NCBI GenBank assembly: GCA_041663425.1
Contig: JBAYMS010000009.1
Location: forward strand, 1 to 45,122
From: FEN-1322 sp041663425
GTDB taxonomy: Bacteria; Omnitrophota; Gorgyraeia; 2-01-FULL-45-10
Direction of reading: 5' to 3'
Length of the DNA stretch: 45,122 nt
Position 1 is the stretch's first letter; each line of letters opens with the position of its first letter. The notes beneath the pieces were generated by a model. That model searched no databases and was not told the origin of the DNA. It worked only from the letters and a program-made list of their open reading frames with translations. Shown in pieces: positions 32,050 to 40,523 of this stretch. Both the position numbers and the translations under genes were made by a program.

Positions 32050-32415
32050 TTATTTTTTTGTTTTATCCAGGATCTGTTCAACGATTTCGGATATTTTTTC
32101 GCGGTCTTCAGGCCTTATGTCAATGAATTCTATGCCGGTGTCGTAAAGCGTTCCGCCTTTTTTAGGTGAGGATTTTTTGACTACCCACACTACAGTTCCA
32201 CCGCTTTTAACAGGATGCTTGGAATCATCCAGAAATAATTCAACGTCTACTCCCTGGAACAAGCCCAGGTCTTCTTTAAGCAGTACGCATATGCCGCCTG
32301 CGCCTATGTTCTCAGTTTGTGTAGAAATAGTTTTTGCGGTCAGCCTCTTCTTTATACTGATGAGGCATTTGTAATTGGCTCTCGGAAATTTTCGTCTATT
32401 TATTCCATCCCACAT
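32050..32415 (-). CDS. PilZ domain protein
   Basis: This 121-residue stand-alone PilZ protein has NRRKFPRAN at residues 6-14, and the second motif reads NIGAGGICV, where the usual Ser of D/N-x-S-x-x-G is Gly. Binding of c-di-GMP may therefore be weaker. It is divergent from the ExeA-like gene and shares a compact intergenic region with back-to-back promoters. Confidence 0.85.
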   Translation of the reverse strand: MWDGINRRKFPRANYKCLISIKKRLTAKTISTQTENIGAGGICVLLKEDLGLFQGVDVELFLDDSKHPVKSGGTVVWVVKKSSPKKGGTLYDTGIEFIDIRPEDREKISEIVEQILDKTKK

Positions 32416-32478
32416 ATTAACTCCCTTAAGTTGCGGTTGAAATTCAAAACGACAAAATCAAATTGCATATGTTAGACA

Positions 32479-32507
32479 ATTATACATGAGCAATCATGAA
32501 AATGCAA
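32479..32507 (-). promoter_or_regulatory. Promoter of the PilZ gene, divergent from exeA-like
   Basis: On the minus strand TTGCAT (32502-32507) and exact TATAAT (32479-32484) are separated by 17 bases. Confidence 0.75.
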
Positions 32508-32516
32508 GAAAAACAT

Positions 32517-32545
32517 TTGCAACCTTACTGAATAGAGTGTATAAT
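32517..32545 (+). promoter_or_regulatory. Promoter of the ExeA/GspB-like operon
   Basis: TTGCAA (32517-32522) and TATAAT (32540-32545) are separated by 17 bases. The -35 boxes of this and the minus-strand promoter are only 9 bases apart, so one bound factor could control both. Confidence 0.75.
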
Positions 32546-32573
32546 TTTCATTAAAAGAGATAAAAACCCACAT

Positions 32574-33386
32574 ATGTATAGAGAATTTTTTGGCCTAAAA
32601 GAAAAACCCTTCAACGTCACAAGCGATCCAAAATTTCTATTTTTTAGCCGCGTCCATAAAGAAGCCTTTTCTCATATACTTTACGGTATAAAAGAAAGAA
32701 AAGGTTTTCTCACTATTACCGGAGAAGTTGGTGCGGGCAAAACTACACTCTGCCGTGCCATCCTGAATCAATTTGATTCAAATACTAAGAGCGCTTTTAT
32801 TTTCAATTCAAACCTCCCTGACCTCCAGCTTCTGCAATGCATAGTGGAAGATTTCGGCATGTCTGTAATCCAGAGGAATAAAGTTTCTATGCTGCGTCAG
32901 TTGAACCATTTTTTACTTGAGGAACTTAGCAAAGGAAACAACGTCATACTTGTTATAGATGAAGCGCAGAATCTGAAACTTTCCGCACTGGAAGAGATAC
33001 GAATGCTCTCCAATCTTGAGACTGACACTGAAAAGCTGTTCCAGATAATGCTGGTTGGTCAGCCTGAGCTGCGTGAAAAAATAAATTCTCCCCGCCTTCG
33101 CCAGCTGAAACAGCGCGTAGCTATCAACTTTCACGTAGCTGCTTTACAGAAAAATGAGGTGAGCGATTATATAGCCCACAGACTGACCGTGGCTGGCTCT
33201 AAAGGCGATATATGTTTTACTGAGGACGCCATTGATTTTATATTTAAATTTTCGGGCGGGATCCCCCGCTCTATTAATATGCTGTGCGACAAAGCCATGC
33301 TGGCGGCATATGTTATGGAGACGAAAGAGATAACTCTTGCGATCATCGAAAAAAGCGCGCAGGAGTTGGAAGGTGTGCTGGTATGA
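32574..33386 (+). CDS. ExeA/GspA-like AAA ATPase
   Basis: This 270-residue ATPase has the family start MYREFFGLKEKPFNVTSDPK, Walker A GEVGAGKTT at residues 50-58 and Walker B VILVIDEAQNL at about 124-134. The C-terminal lid GGIPRSINMLCDKAML is typical of ExeA-type proteins. ExeA/GspA acts with GspB to help insert the type II secretin through peptidoglycan; related ATPases serve polysaccharide export. It lacks the C-terminal peptidoglycan-binding half of ExeA. The following gene overlaps it by ATGA. Confidence 0.88.
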   Translation: MYREFFGLKEKPFNVTSDPKFLFFSRVHKEAFSHILYGIKERKGFLTITGEVGAGKTTLCRAILNQFDSNTKSAFIFNSNLPDLQLLQCIVEDFGMSVIQRNKVSMLRQLNHFLLEELSKGNNVILVIDEAQNLKLSALEEIRMLSNLETDTEKLFQIMLVGQPELREKINSPRLRQLKQRVAINFHVAALQKNEVSDYIAHRLTVAGSKGDICFTEDAIDFIFKFSGGIPRSINMLCDKAMLAAYVMETKEITLAIIEKSAQELEGVLV

Positions 33387-33883
33387 GTATAATACAGGAA
33401 GCCCTTGTCAAGGCGCAGAAAAAAAGTATAGCTGAAAAAGCAAAAGCTATTGAAAATGTTACGACGGAGAGCGGGGCAGCAGAAACCGTTACCGAGAAAA
33501 AACCTGCGCCAAAAACTCATACACGATCGTTTTTTTACGGAGCACTGCTTCTTGCGGTATTGGCGCTCTTCGCATCGCGATATCTCTCGCCTGCTCCACG
33601 GAATGAAAATATAAATCAGGCATCCCAGCCGGCTGAGGCAGTGGTTACCAAAACAACTTTTGAAAATAATAAAGTTTTTGAATTTCCCAAACAGCTCGTT
33701 ATGATACAGGATGAATTTACGCTGTCGGGTATAATGGATCTCGAGGATGGGCCGCGGGCTATTATAAACAACGCTACTCTCTCCGAGGGCGACAATGTCG
33801 GGGGTGCAAAAGTTGTGAAGATAAATAACGACAGCGTTGTCTTAAAAAAGCGGGATGCTGAAATAGTCCTGCACTTAAAATAA
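33383..33883 (+). CDS. GspB-like membrane protein
   Basis: This protein of about 166 residues starts MSIIQEALVKAQKKSIAEKA, a motif seen at the N-terminus of GspB/ExeB-type proteins. It then has one transmembrane segment (about residues 49-68) and a periplasmic region ending in a PulC/GspB-like domain (LSGIMDLEDGPRAIINNATL, VKINNDSVVLKKRDAEIVLHL). The ATG overlaps the ExeA-like stop (ATGA). It probably forms a complex with that ATPase. It ends one base from the convergent GNAT gene. Confidence 0.82.
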   Translation: MSIIQEALVKAQKKSIAEKAKAIENVTTESGAAETVTEKKPAPKTHTRSFFYGALLLAVLALFASRYLSPAPRNENINQASQPAEAVVTKTTFENNKVFEFPKQLVMIQDEFTLSGIMDLEDGPRAIINNATLSEGDNVGGAKVVKINNDSVVLKKRDAEIVLHLK

Positions 33884-33884
33884 A

Positions 33885-34349
33885 TTATACCGCAATAGAC
33901 AATTCCAGTTTGTGTATCTGAAAGCCGCCTATCTTTAATGTCTCGGTTTCCTTAAAACCTTTCTTTATGCAAAGATGCATAGCATCGGCCATTCTGTCTG
34001 TGCAGCGAAAATATATCTTCTTATAGCCTTTGTCCCGGCAAAAATTTATTGCCTGGTCTATCAGGCTGGTTCCGTAACCTTTTTTTCTGTGTTTTAAGCC
34101 TACGAACAGGCGGCGTAAAAGTGCTTCCGTATGGCTCTCTTCTTTTACTCCCGCAGTGCCCACGATCTCCCCGGCTTCCTCGATTACAAAAAATGAATCT
34201 CTCTTACCGCCGTAAGTATCGTTTATTTTATCGAGATCACTGTCTGAATATGCTGACCTGTCAAACGGATACTCTTTAGAAAGAATGCTTAATATAAGAC
34301 TCTTAACGCCTTCTGCATCATCTTTTTTAAATGTTCGGATCGCGCTCAT
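33885..34349 (-). CDS. GNAT family N-acetyltransferase
   Basis: This 154-residue GNAT protein has the acetyl-CoA-binding core LKHRKKGYGTSLIDQAINF (R/Q-x-x-G-x-G/A form) and EAGEIVGTAGVKEES. Substrate is unknown. Its ATG overlaps the aroB stop by 4 bases, so it is the last gene of the SPOR, small basic protein, aroB operon. Confidence 0.88.
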   Translation of the reverse strand: MSAIRTFKKDDAEGVKSLILSILSKEYPFDRSAYSDSDLDKINDTYGGKRDSFFVIEEAGEIVGTAGVKEESHTEALLRRLFVGLKHRKKGYGTSLIDQAINFCRDKGYKKIYFRCTDRMADAMHLCIKKGFKETETLKIGGFQIHKLELSIAV

Positions 34350-35437
34350 TTCAGTCTCCCTTTAATGGCATTTTTTACAATATTCTCCGGTACGCCTTTT
34401 ACAGTCTTTACCCTGCCTATTCCTGCAGGCAAAACAAAACGGTTTTTCCCGCCGATAAATTTTTTATCGTGGCCGAGCGCGGCGTATATTTTCTGCGCGC
34501 TCAATCTTTTTGCAAATACGGGCAGTCCGCAGCGCTCGATAAGCGCAACTATTCGCTCTGCATCGTTACGATGCAGCAGTTCCATCTCGACGGCAATATC
34601 GGTAGCTATTGCCATGCCTATGGCCACTGATTCCCCGTGGTCATACAGTCCTGAATAAGAGGATGCGGCCTCGATAGCATGTCCGGCGGTGTGTCCATAA
34701 TTCAGAATGATCCGCAGTCCTTTGTTGTCAAGCTCATCCTTAGAAACAACGTCCGATTTTATTTTGCTCGCGCGCGAAATTACATATTCCAGAGCTTTCT
34801 CATTACCTTTCAATACCTTGTCGTAATTTTTCTCAAGATAACTGAACAGCTGTTTATCTTTTATAATGCCGTATTTTATTATTTCGGCCATCGCGCTGCG
34901 GAATCTGCGCTCAGGAAGAGACTTTAGTATCGACACGTTGGAGATAACGATCTTGGGCTGATAAAAAGCTCCGGCGAGATTTTTTGCAGCAGGCAGATCG
35001 ATGGCAGTCTTTCCGCCTATCGCGGAATCTACCTGTGCCAGCAATGTGGTAGGTATTTGTATGTAAGGAATGCCCCGTTTGTATATAGAAGCTACAAAGC
35101 CGGTGAGATCGCCTACAACGCCTCCTCCCAGAGCTACCAGGAATATCGTTTTGTATTGGTCGCGGTTTGTTATACGGTTGAGAAGATCTAGTGCAACCTC
35201 TCCTGATTTTGCGCGCTCCGAATCCGGAACAAATTCGAACATAACATTAAAACCGGACCTTATGAGAACGGACTCTAATTTTCTGCCATACATAGCAAAA
35301 AGACGCCGGTTAGTTATAACAACGGCGTCTTTCCCTATCTTTACACTTTTCAGCAAAATACCTATTTTCTGAAAAAGTTTCGGACCTATTACGATGTCAT
35401 AAGACCGATCTTTTAGGCCGACCCTGACTTTCTTCAA
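34346..35437 (-). CDS. aroB: 3-dehydroquinate synthase
   Basis: This 363-residue enzyme converts DAHP to 3-dehydroquinate, the second step of the shikimate pathway. Marks are ALGGGVVGDLTGFVAS with the NAD-binding glycines, PTTLLAQVDSAIGGKTAIDL, and the zinc His in NYGHTAGHAIEAASSY and DHGESVAIGM. It begins immediately after the stop of the small basic protein gene. Full length. Confidence 0.97.
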   Translation of the reverse strand: MKKVRVGLKDRSYDIVIGPKLFQKIGILLKSVKIGKDAVVITNRRLFAMYGRKLESVLIRSGFNVMFEFVPDSERAKSGEVALDLLNRITNRDQYKTIFLVALGGGVVGDLTGFVASIYKRGIPYIQIPTTLLAQVDSAIGGKTAIDLPAAKNLAGAFYQPKIVISNVSILKSLPERRFRSAMAEIIKYGIIKDKQLFSYLEKNYDKVLKGNEKALEYVISRASKIKSDVVSKDELDNKGLRIILNYGHTAGHAIEAASSYSGLYDHGESVAIGMAIATDIAVEMELLHRNDAERIVALIERCGLPVFAKRLSAQKIYAALGHDKKFIGGKNRFVLPAGIGRVKTVKGVPENIVKNAIKGRLK

Positions 35438-35728
35438 TTATTTAGATCCCTTCGCCTTTGGAGCTTCTTTTGCTCCTGCTGCTTTCGCTGGTGCCGCTGC
35501 TGCGGACGCTGCTCCTGCCGGCGCTGCCGCTTCGGTGCCTTCGGCTGCCGCTGCTTTTTCTTTCTTAACTTTAAACTTAACGATCTTTACTTTGGCAAGG
35601 CCGAATACGGAATCTTTATCGTCCCATTTTTCTTTTTCTTTCAGAACTTTGATCTTCTCATATCTTTTTAATACTGACCGATGTTGCTTGCCCTTATCCG
35701 ATGAACGCAGGCTTGGATGTTGCGACAT
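35438..35728 (-). CDS. Small basic protein, TIGR04137-like, with Ala-rich tail
   Basis: The first 58 or so residues (MSQHPSLRSSDKGKQHRSVL onward, to KVKIVKFKVKKEK) match the small basic protein family of Chlamydiae, Verrucomicrobia and relatives as I know it. The last 38 residues are almost only Ala, Pro, Gly, Lys and Glu, an extension not typical of the core family. It may be ribosome or nucleic-acid associated. It directly abuts aroB. Its presence is one of the better lineage hints in the window. Confidence 0.78.
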   Translation of the reverse strand: MSQHPSLRSSDKGKQHRSVLKRYEKIKVLKEKEKWDDKDSVFGLAKVKIVKFKVKKEKAAAAEGTEAAAPAGAASAAAAPAKAAGAKEAPKAKGSK

Positions 35729-35758
35729 TTCGTACCCCCTCTTTGTTTTTATGTTTGT

Positions 35759-36406
35759 CTAACGCAATTTAAGATATGCGTCTTTGTATAAACGTCTTAC
35801 TTTTTTAAGATCTTTCTGGCTCTGAGCATCCGTCTTGTCCGAGTAAGCGCCTACACAAACCTGAAAATAATTACCTTTCTGAGCAATAAAAGCATCTATA
35901 CCCTGCCGCTTGAGTTTATTTATTTCAAACAGCGCCGTGTCTTTACGAGTAAGCGTAACCGCAACTATCGTATAAGGTTTTGCCCTGTTATTTATAATAG
36001 CAGCCGGACGGGAAACGACCGGCTGGGCTTGAGCCTTTACGACCGGAAGAGCTGCCGCCTTTATTGCTGGTGCAGGTTTTGCCGGAAGCGGTAATCTTGC
36101 CGGCTGCACCGGTGCCGCCTGGTTTACCACAGGAGCATTTACCACCACTGGTGTAACGGCAACGGCCTCCTGCTGTTCAGTCTCTGTAGCAGCAGATCTG
36201 GATTTCCCGGATTCAACGCCCAAAGCATATATTACCACCATCGTCATTATTATGCCGATAGTTATGAATACAGCCCTGTCAAGCGTGAGCGTAAGTATTA
36301 CGTTTCTCTCAAAATCAGCTTTTGGGAAAAAATCGGATAACCTAGGCAAAAAACGCTTGGGTTTTTCAAACTCGAAAAGCTCTTTTTGATATTTCTCTTC
36401 ATCCAT
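35759..36406 (-). CDS. SPOR domain membrane protein
   Basis: This 215-residue protein has a cytoplasmic N-terminus (about 45 residues), one transmembrane helix (about 46-63), a Pro/Ala/Val-rich linker, and a C-terminal SPOR domain from about residue 142 (YTIVAVTLTRKDTALFEINK...GNYFQVCVGAYSDKTDAQS). SPOR domains bind denuded glycan at division sites. It leads the operon with the small basic protein, aroB and GNAT gene. Confidence 0.87.
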   Translation of the reverse strand: MDEEKYQKELFEFEKPKRFLPRLSDFFPKADFERNVILTLTLDRAVFITIGIIMTMVVIYALGVESGKSRSAATETEQQEAVAVTPVVVNAPVVNQAAPVQPARLPLPAKPAPAIKAAALPVVKAQAQPVVSRPAAIINNRAKPYTIVAVTLTRKDTALFEINKLKRQGIDAFIAQKGNYFQVCVGAYSDKTDAQSQKDLKKVRRLYKDAYLKLR

Positions 36407-36421
36407 AAATTTAACGGGTGC

Positions 36422-36450
36422 ATTATATCATATAGTTACAAGGAAATCAA
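36422..36450 (-). promoter_or_regulatory. Promoter of the SPOR-aroB operon
   Basis: On the minus strand TTGATT (36445-36450) and exact TATAAT (36422-36427) are separated by 17 bases; the ATG lies about 16 bases past the -10. Confidence 0.75.
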
Positions 36451-36456
36451 CTATTG

Positions 36457-37146
36457 CTACATTTCAACAGCTTTTATGCTTAAGCGGAATGCCTTGCTGG
36501 ACACCTGAATGGCTGGTTTATTGGGATTGCCTGTAAGGTTAACAGAAAGAGACTTCCAGCCATTTTGTTCACTAGTAAGAAGCATGGCAGCGAATTCGGG
36601 AGGGATCTTTGCCGTAAGCTCAGATGCAAAGTAAATAACTACCTTAGTCCGGATATCGCCATTGCCGAATAGTTCCCCGTTAAGCGACAGCCTGATCTCA
36701 TCGCTCACAGCTTCAAAGTTGTTTATTTTCATACCATTATCCGTAGGCTCAACCTGACCGGATATCTTTTTGTAGCGCCACTCACTGCTAAATGGAGCGG
36801 ATACCAGAGCTGTAAGCGTATCGTATTGCACGGGTCCTGCGGCGGATTTTTTCAGGAACTTTCCGTCGGTGAGCGCAAAATCGAGCAGCACCTTCTTATC
36901 TTTTAACGAAGGCTTTATTTTAGCGGTCCCGGAAAATATTCCCATCCCGGTAGCGTTTGAGGCTACGGAAAGATCTTTAAAGGTGAATTCGCCTGAAAAA
37001 TTCTTTGAGCAACCTTTATAGCTTATGCCAAGATCGTATTTTTTTTCTAGCACTACGGTTACTATCCGGTCGATATAAAACACCCCGGCAGACGCTATAA
37101 GCACTAAAATAAAAACCAGAACGGCTGCCGCTTTAATTATACGCAT
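36457..37146 (-). CDS. Signal-anchored envelope protein of unknown function
   Basis: This 229-residue protein has an N-terminal hydrophobic anchor (residues 6-25) followed by a beta-rich extracytoplasmic region with segments such as LGISYKGCSKNFSGEFTFKD and FSGTAKIKPSLKDKKVLLDF. The repeating short beta strands recall AsmA/DUF748-type periplasmic proteins, but no firm family match is possible. It starts 3 bases after the helicase-nuclease stop. Confidence 0.6.
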   Translation of the reverse strand: MRIIKAAAVLVFILVLIASAGVFYIDRIVTVVLEKKYDLGISYKGCSKNFSGEFTFKDLSVASNATGMGIFSGTAKIKPSLKDKKVLLDFALTDGKFLKKSAAGPVQYDTLTALVSAPFSSEWRYKKISGQVEPTDNGMKINNFEAVSDEIRLSLNGELFGNGDIRTKVVIYFASELTAKIPPEFAAMLLTSEQNGWKSLSVNLTGNPNKPAIQVSSKAFRLSIKAVEM

Positions 37147-37149
37147 ATT

Positions 37150-40100
37150 TTACTCCCAGCAGATAGGGTCGAAATCGCATCGCCCGCAGATCTTTTCGTC
37201 GCGCGCCGGCAATTTCGAGAAATTTAAAGATTTTATGCTTCCCCATACCCTCTTTATCAATTCTTCAACGTCGCTGACCATCTGGTCGGATATCTCTACG
37301 CGTTTTGTAGCTGACTGCCCTTTTTTATATCCCTGCGTGCGCAGATCTATCGAAACAGGCTCTATAAACACCAAGGCTCCGCTGGCGACCTTCATGCCGC
37401 GGGATTCTTTCTTATCTTTTTCAAAAAGCAGCCTGTAGCATACCAGCTGCCGCAGATATCCATCGCAATCAGAGCTTGCCAGGTCTCTTATTTTATCAAT
37501 ATTCTTAAGGTGTTCATCGGGCTTACCTGTTTTATAATCAAGTATTCTTACAATACCTTTCTTTTCGTCTTCAAATTCGACCTTATCATATTTGCCTGTA
37601 AATATTATGTTATCGCCTATGGTTACAACGAGCTTTCTCTCGAGGCCTATAGGCATAATAGGATCTTTGGCGGCTGCCGCAAACCAGTCTTTAATCGTCT
37701 CGCATTTTTTCAGGCAATCGCGTTCAGTAGTCTCATCTACACCCTGAAATTTCAGCTCTTTCTTGAAAGAGTCGGTGAAGAATTTAAATGACGGGAATTT
37801 TTTATTTGTCATAAATTCTTTATACGTGTCCTCCAGGGCTTTATGCACACAATTTCCAAAAACGAGACTCTTCTTTTTAGCCCCGGGCAGCTTCAACAGG
37901 TCATTGAACAGGAAACGGCGCTTACAGGTGATGTAAGTATTAAGGCGCGTGGGGTTTAGACTGAGGTTATTCACCATGTCCGTCAGCACATCGTCAGTTC
38001 CTATGAACGGGTCTTCGATGTCGGTCTTTTTGAGAGATTTTTCGATAACGCCCTCTTCGCTGGTGTCTGCAGCAGATTCTTTTGAGATCTCAAGCTTGTT
38101 TAAATATAGACTGGAGACCGAATCCTCCGTGGGGCTGGCAGTAAAAATGAGATTCGATTTTGCTCTTGTCATTGCGACATAAAAAAGCCTCGTCTCGTCC
38201 TGCAGGGCGAGGTTTTTCGCCGTTTCTTTGTCATGGATATGCGTCCTTGCCTTAAACAGGTCTGACGGCAATTTTATCTTTTCCGGAATATGGCGTGCCG
38301 GCCAGTTTTTATTATTAAGGCAGAAAGGTATTATTACAGAATGGAATTCCAGCCCCTTGGCTCCATGTGCAGTATACACCCTGACTCCCGACTGGGACAA
38401 TGTGACGAGGTTGCCCTGGATCGGCAGCCCATGGTCTTTTCTCGTCTTCATCTCAGCCAAAAAGTCATCCAGCCGCATCCCCGGATTGGCAATGTCGCTC
38501 GTCTTTACCATGTTCACAAAAGATGCGAGCGCGCGCAGCTGGCGTATCCGCAGGATATTGTTATCGGCATATTCTTTTAATATGTGCTTAAACACACCCG
38601 CCTCTTTAATGAAATCCAGGAGAAGCGAGTGAACGGATCTCGTCCGCGCATCTTTGAGCAGGTGCATTATCGTCTGCGCGGCCTGGCGCATCTTCAAAGG
38701 TTCTTTAAAAGAAATGTCTTTGCACTCCGACTCAAAGTAATCTATGAATTCGGTAAGTATCGTTGTCGCTCTGTCCCGCCTGTCGCCGGATTTCTTATTT
38801 ACAAAGTTAATAAATTTTAATACGTCCGACTGAGGCAGACGAAAATAATCGGCAGATAAGACTTTGTATAGCGCGAGGTCTTTTTGCGCGTGTTCAGCTG
38901 GATCTAAATGCGCCAGCTCAAGGACGTCAAGCAGCTGCTTCACCCGCACCTCACCGCTGACATCTTCCTTACCGTCAGTAGCGTAAGGTATGCCGGCCTG
39001 CAAAAACGCGTCTATTATCTTTAGTATATTAGCCCGCTTGCGGACCAATACCGCAATATTATTGTAAGGGTTTGCCCTTTCCTCTTCAGAGAGAGCCTTA
39101 TCAGCCTCGATAGTTTTTTTCAGTTCCTTAACTTTATCTATTATATAGAGAAGCTCTTCCTGTTCAGCGGTAAATTCTTTAAAGGTGATCTCTTTGCCCT
39201 CATAGTCTTTCATTGCCTTAAGCTCTTTACCGCCCATTCTTTCCTCGGACGGTATAAGGCCAATTACTTTGCTGGAAATATTAATAAGCTCACCAGTCGA
39301 GCGATAATTTTCTTTCAGAGAAAGTATTTTTACATCGGGAAAACGTTTTGTAAGAAGTTTGAAATTCCCTACGTTGGCGCCCTGAAAGCGGTATATGGAC
39401 TGATCATCGTCGCCCACACAGAGGAGGTTAGGCTTATCGTAATCCATCAGGCAGAATAAAAACTCCATCTGTGAGCCGTTAGTATCCTGGTATTCGTCCA
39501 CCATTACGTATTTATATTGTTCCTGATATGCACGTTTTATAGCACTTTCTTTATTCAGCACCTCAGTAGCAAATAATATCATGTCATCGAAGTCGTATCG
39601 TCCGCGTTCATCGAATATGTCTTTGTTTTTACCTTCCTTCAACTGCTCATACCGCTCATAAGCTATGCCCAGAGCCTGCAGTCTTTTTACGTATTTATCT
39701 TCAAGGGAAAAATATAGGCTGTCTTTGTTGGAAAGGTAACGCTTAAATTCCGCAGGAGATATACCGTCACGTTTAAGATCGCTTATTCTCTGGAGGAGTT
39801 CTTTTAAATATGTGTATGGAGCTCTGAATGGCCGGACTTCATCAAGGCCGTCGGTATTGTCGAGTATGTATTCCATGGCCCGCATACGTTCGACCTCATC
39901 CAGCTGTATCTTGTCGCCGATATAATTTGCGGCCTCTTCCGATTCCTGTATAAGCGTATTGGCAAAGCTGTGGAATGTTCCGACTTCAACATCGTAGCCG
40001 GCCAGCCCTATGACGGCAGCGAGCCGCTCTTTCATTGCTTTGGCGGCGGCGTTTGTATAGGTAAGTATCAGGATGTTTTCTGGATTAGCCTTCTTTTTAG

Positions 40101-40245
40101 CAACGATTGAAGCTGCTCTGACAGAAAGGAGTTGGGTCTTGCCTGTGCCTGGACCGGCTAAGATAAGAAATGGGCCTTCAGTATCGTCTACCGCCTGCCT
40201 CTGAAGCTCATTCAGCTCTTCGTAAGATTTTGAGTGGTCTTTCAT
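37150..40245 (-). CDS. UvrD/RecB-type helicase with C-terminal PD-(D/E)XK Fe-S nuclease
   Basis: This 1031-residue protein has a superfamily 1 helicase core: Walker A AGPGTGKT at residues 30-37, LTYTNAAAKAMKERL, DEYQDTNGSQMEF, GDDDQSIYRFQGA, LKENYRSTGELI, YTAHGAKGLEFHSVI and LFYVAMTRAK. The C-terminal nuclease has FGNCVHKALEDTYKEF and VRILDYKTGKPDEH (D-x-K). One Cys lies in YITCKRRF and three more at C1020, C1023, C1029, the pattern of an iron-sulfur nuclease as in AddB and Cas4. It probably resects or repairs DNA ends as a single chain. A small winged-helix gene lies 8 bases upstream. Confidence 0.92.
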   Translation of the reverse strand: MKDHSKSYEELNELQRQAVDDTEGPFLILAGPGTGKTQLLSVRAASIVAKKKANPENILILTYTNAAAKAMKERLAAVIGLAGYDVEVGTFHSFANTLIQESEEAANYIGDKIQLDEVERMRAMEYILDNTDGLDEVRPFRAPYTYLKELLQRISDLKRDGISPAEFKRYLSNKDSLYFSLEDKYVKRLQALGIAYERYEQLKEGKNKDIFDERGRYDFDDMILFATEVLNKESAIKRAYQEQYKYVMVDEYQDTNGSQMEFLFCLMDYDKPNLLCVGDDDQSIYRFQGANVGNFKLLTKRFPDVKILSLKENYRSTGELINISSKVIGLIPSEERMGGKELKAMKDYEGKEITFKEFTAEQEELLYIIDKVKELKKTIEADKALSEEERANPYNNIAVLVRKRANILKIIDAFLQAGIPYATDGKEDVSGEVRVKQLLDVLELAHLDPAEHAQKDLALYKVLSADYFRLPQSDVLKFINFVNKKSGDRRDRATTILTEFIDYFESECKDISFKEPLKMRQAAQTIMHLLKDARTRSVHSLLLDFIKEAGVFKHILKEYADNNILRIRQLRALASFVNMVKTSDIANPGMRLDDFLAEMKTRKDHGLPIQGNLVTLSQSGVRVYTAHGAKGLEFHSVIIPFCLNNKNWPARHIPEKIKLPSDLFKARTHIHDKETAKNLALQDETRLFYVAMTRAKSNLIFTASPTEDSVSSLYLNKLEISKESAADTSEEGVIEKSLKKTDIEDPFIGTDDVLTDMVNNLSLNPTRLNTYITCKRRFLFNDLLKLPGAKKKSLVFGNCVHKALEDTYKEFMTNKKFPSFKFFTDSFKKELKFQGVDETTERDCLKKCETIKDWFAAAAKDPIMPIGLERKLVVTIGDNIIFTGKYDKVEFEDEKKGIVRILDYKTGKPDEHLKNIDKIRDLASSDCDGYLRQLVCYRLLFEKDKKESRGMKVASGALVFIEPVSIDLRTQGYKKGQSATKRVEISDQMVSDVEELIKRVWGSIKSLNFSKLPARDEKICGRCDFDPICWE

Positions 40246-40253
40246 GGAAAATA

Positions 40254-40523
40254 CTACGCAGATTTCTTGTTCTTAAGCAGTTTTTCGATCTTCGCGATGA
40301 GTTTTTCGTCGCTTGTATAACCGTAGCCTGTTGTGGATGTCGCACGGTGAGCCACAAGTATGTCCGCCTTCACAAGGTCTTCCAGGGCATTCTTCACTTT
40401 TGCGCGCTCTCCTCCCACCCATGTTGCTACTCCGCGCGGAGTGTCGATGGAAGACTGGTTCTCGTGGAAAAATTTAATTATCTTCAAGTGAATCTCAGAG
40501 CTAAAAATTTTATTGATGTCCAT
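40254..40523 (-). CDS. Small winged-helix protein
   Basis: This 89-residue protein has a predicted helix-turn-helix (IDTPRGVATWVGGERAKVKN, then LEDLVKADILVAHRATSTTG as helix and wing) and a charged C-terminal helix. It probably binds DNA. It overlaps the HD-GYP gene end by 14 bases and is followed by the helicase-nuclease, so the three form an operon. Target unknown. Confidence 0.7.
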   Translation of the reverse strand: MDINKIFSSEIHLKIIKFFHENQSSIDTPRGVATWVGGERAKVKNALEDLVKADILVAHRATSTTGYGYTSDEKLIAKIEKLLKNKKSA

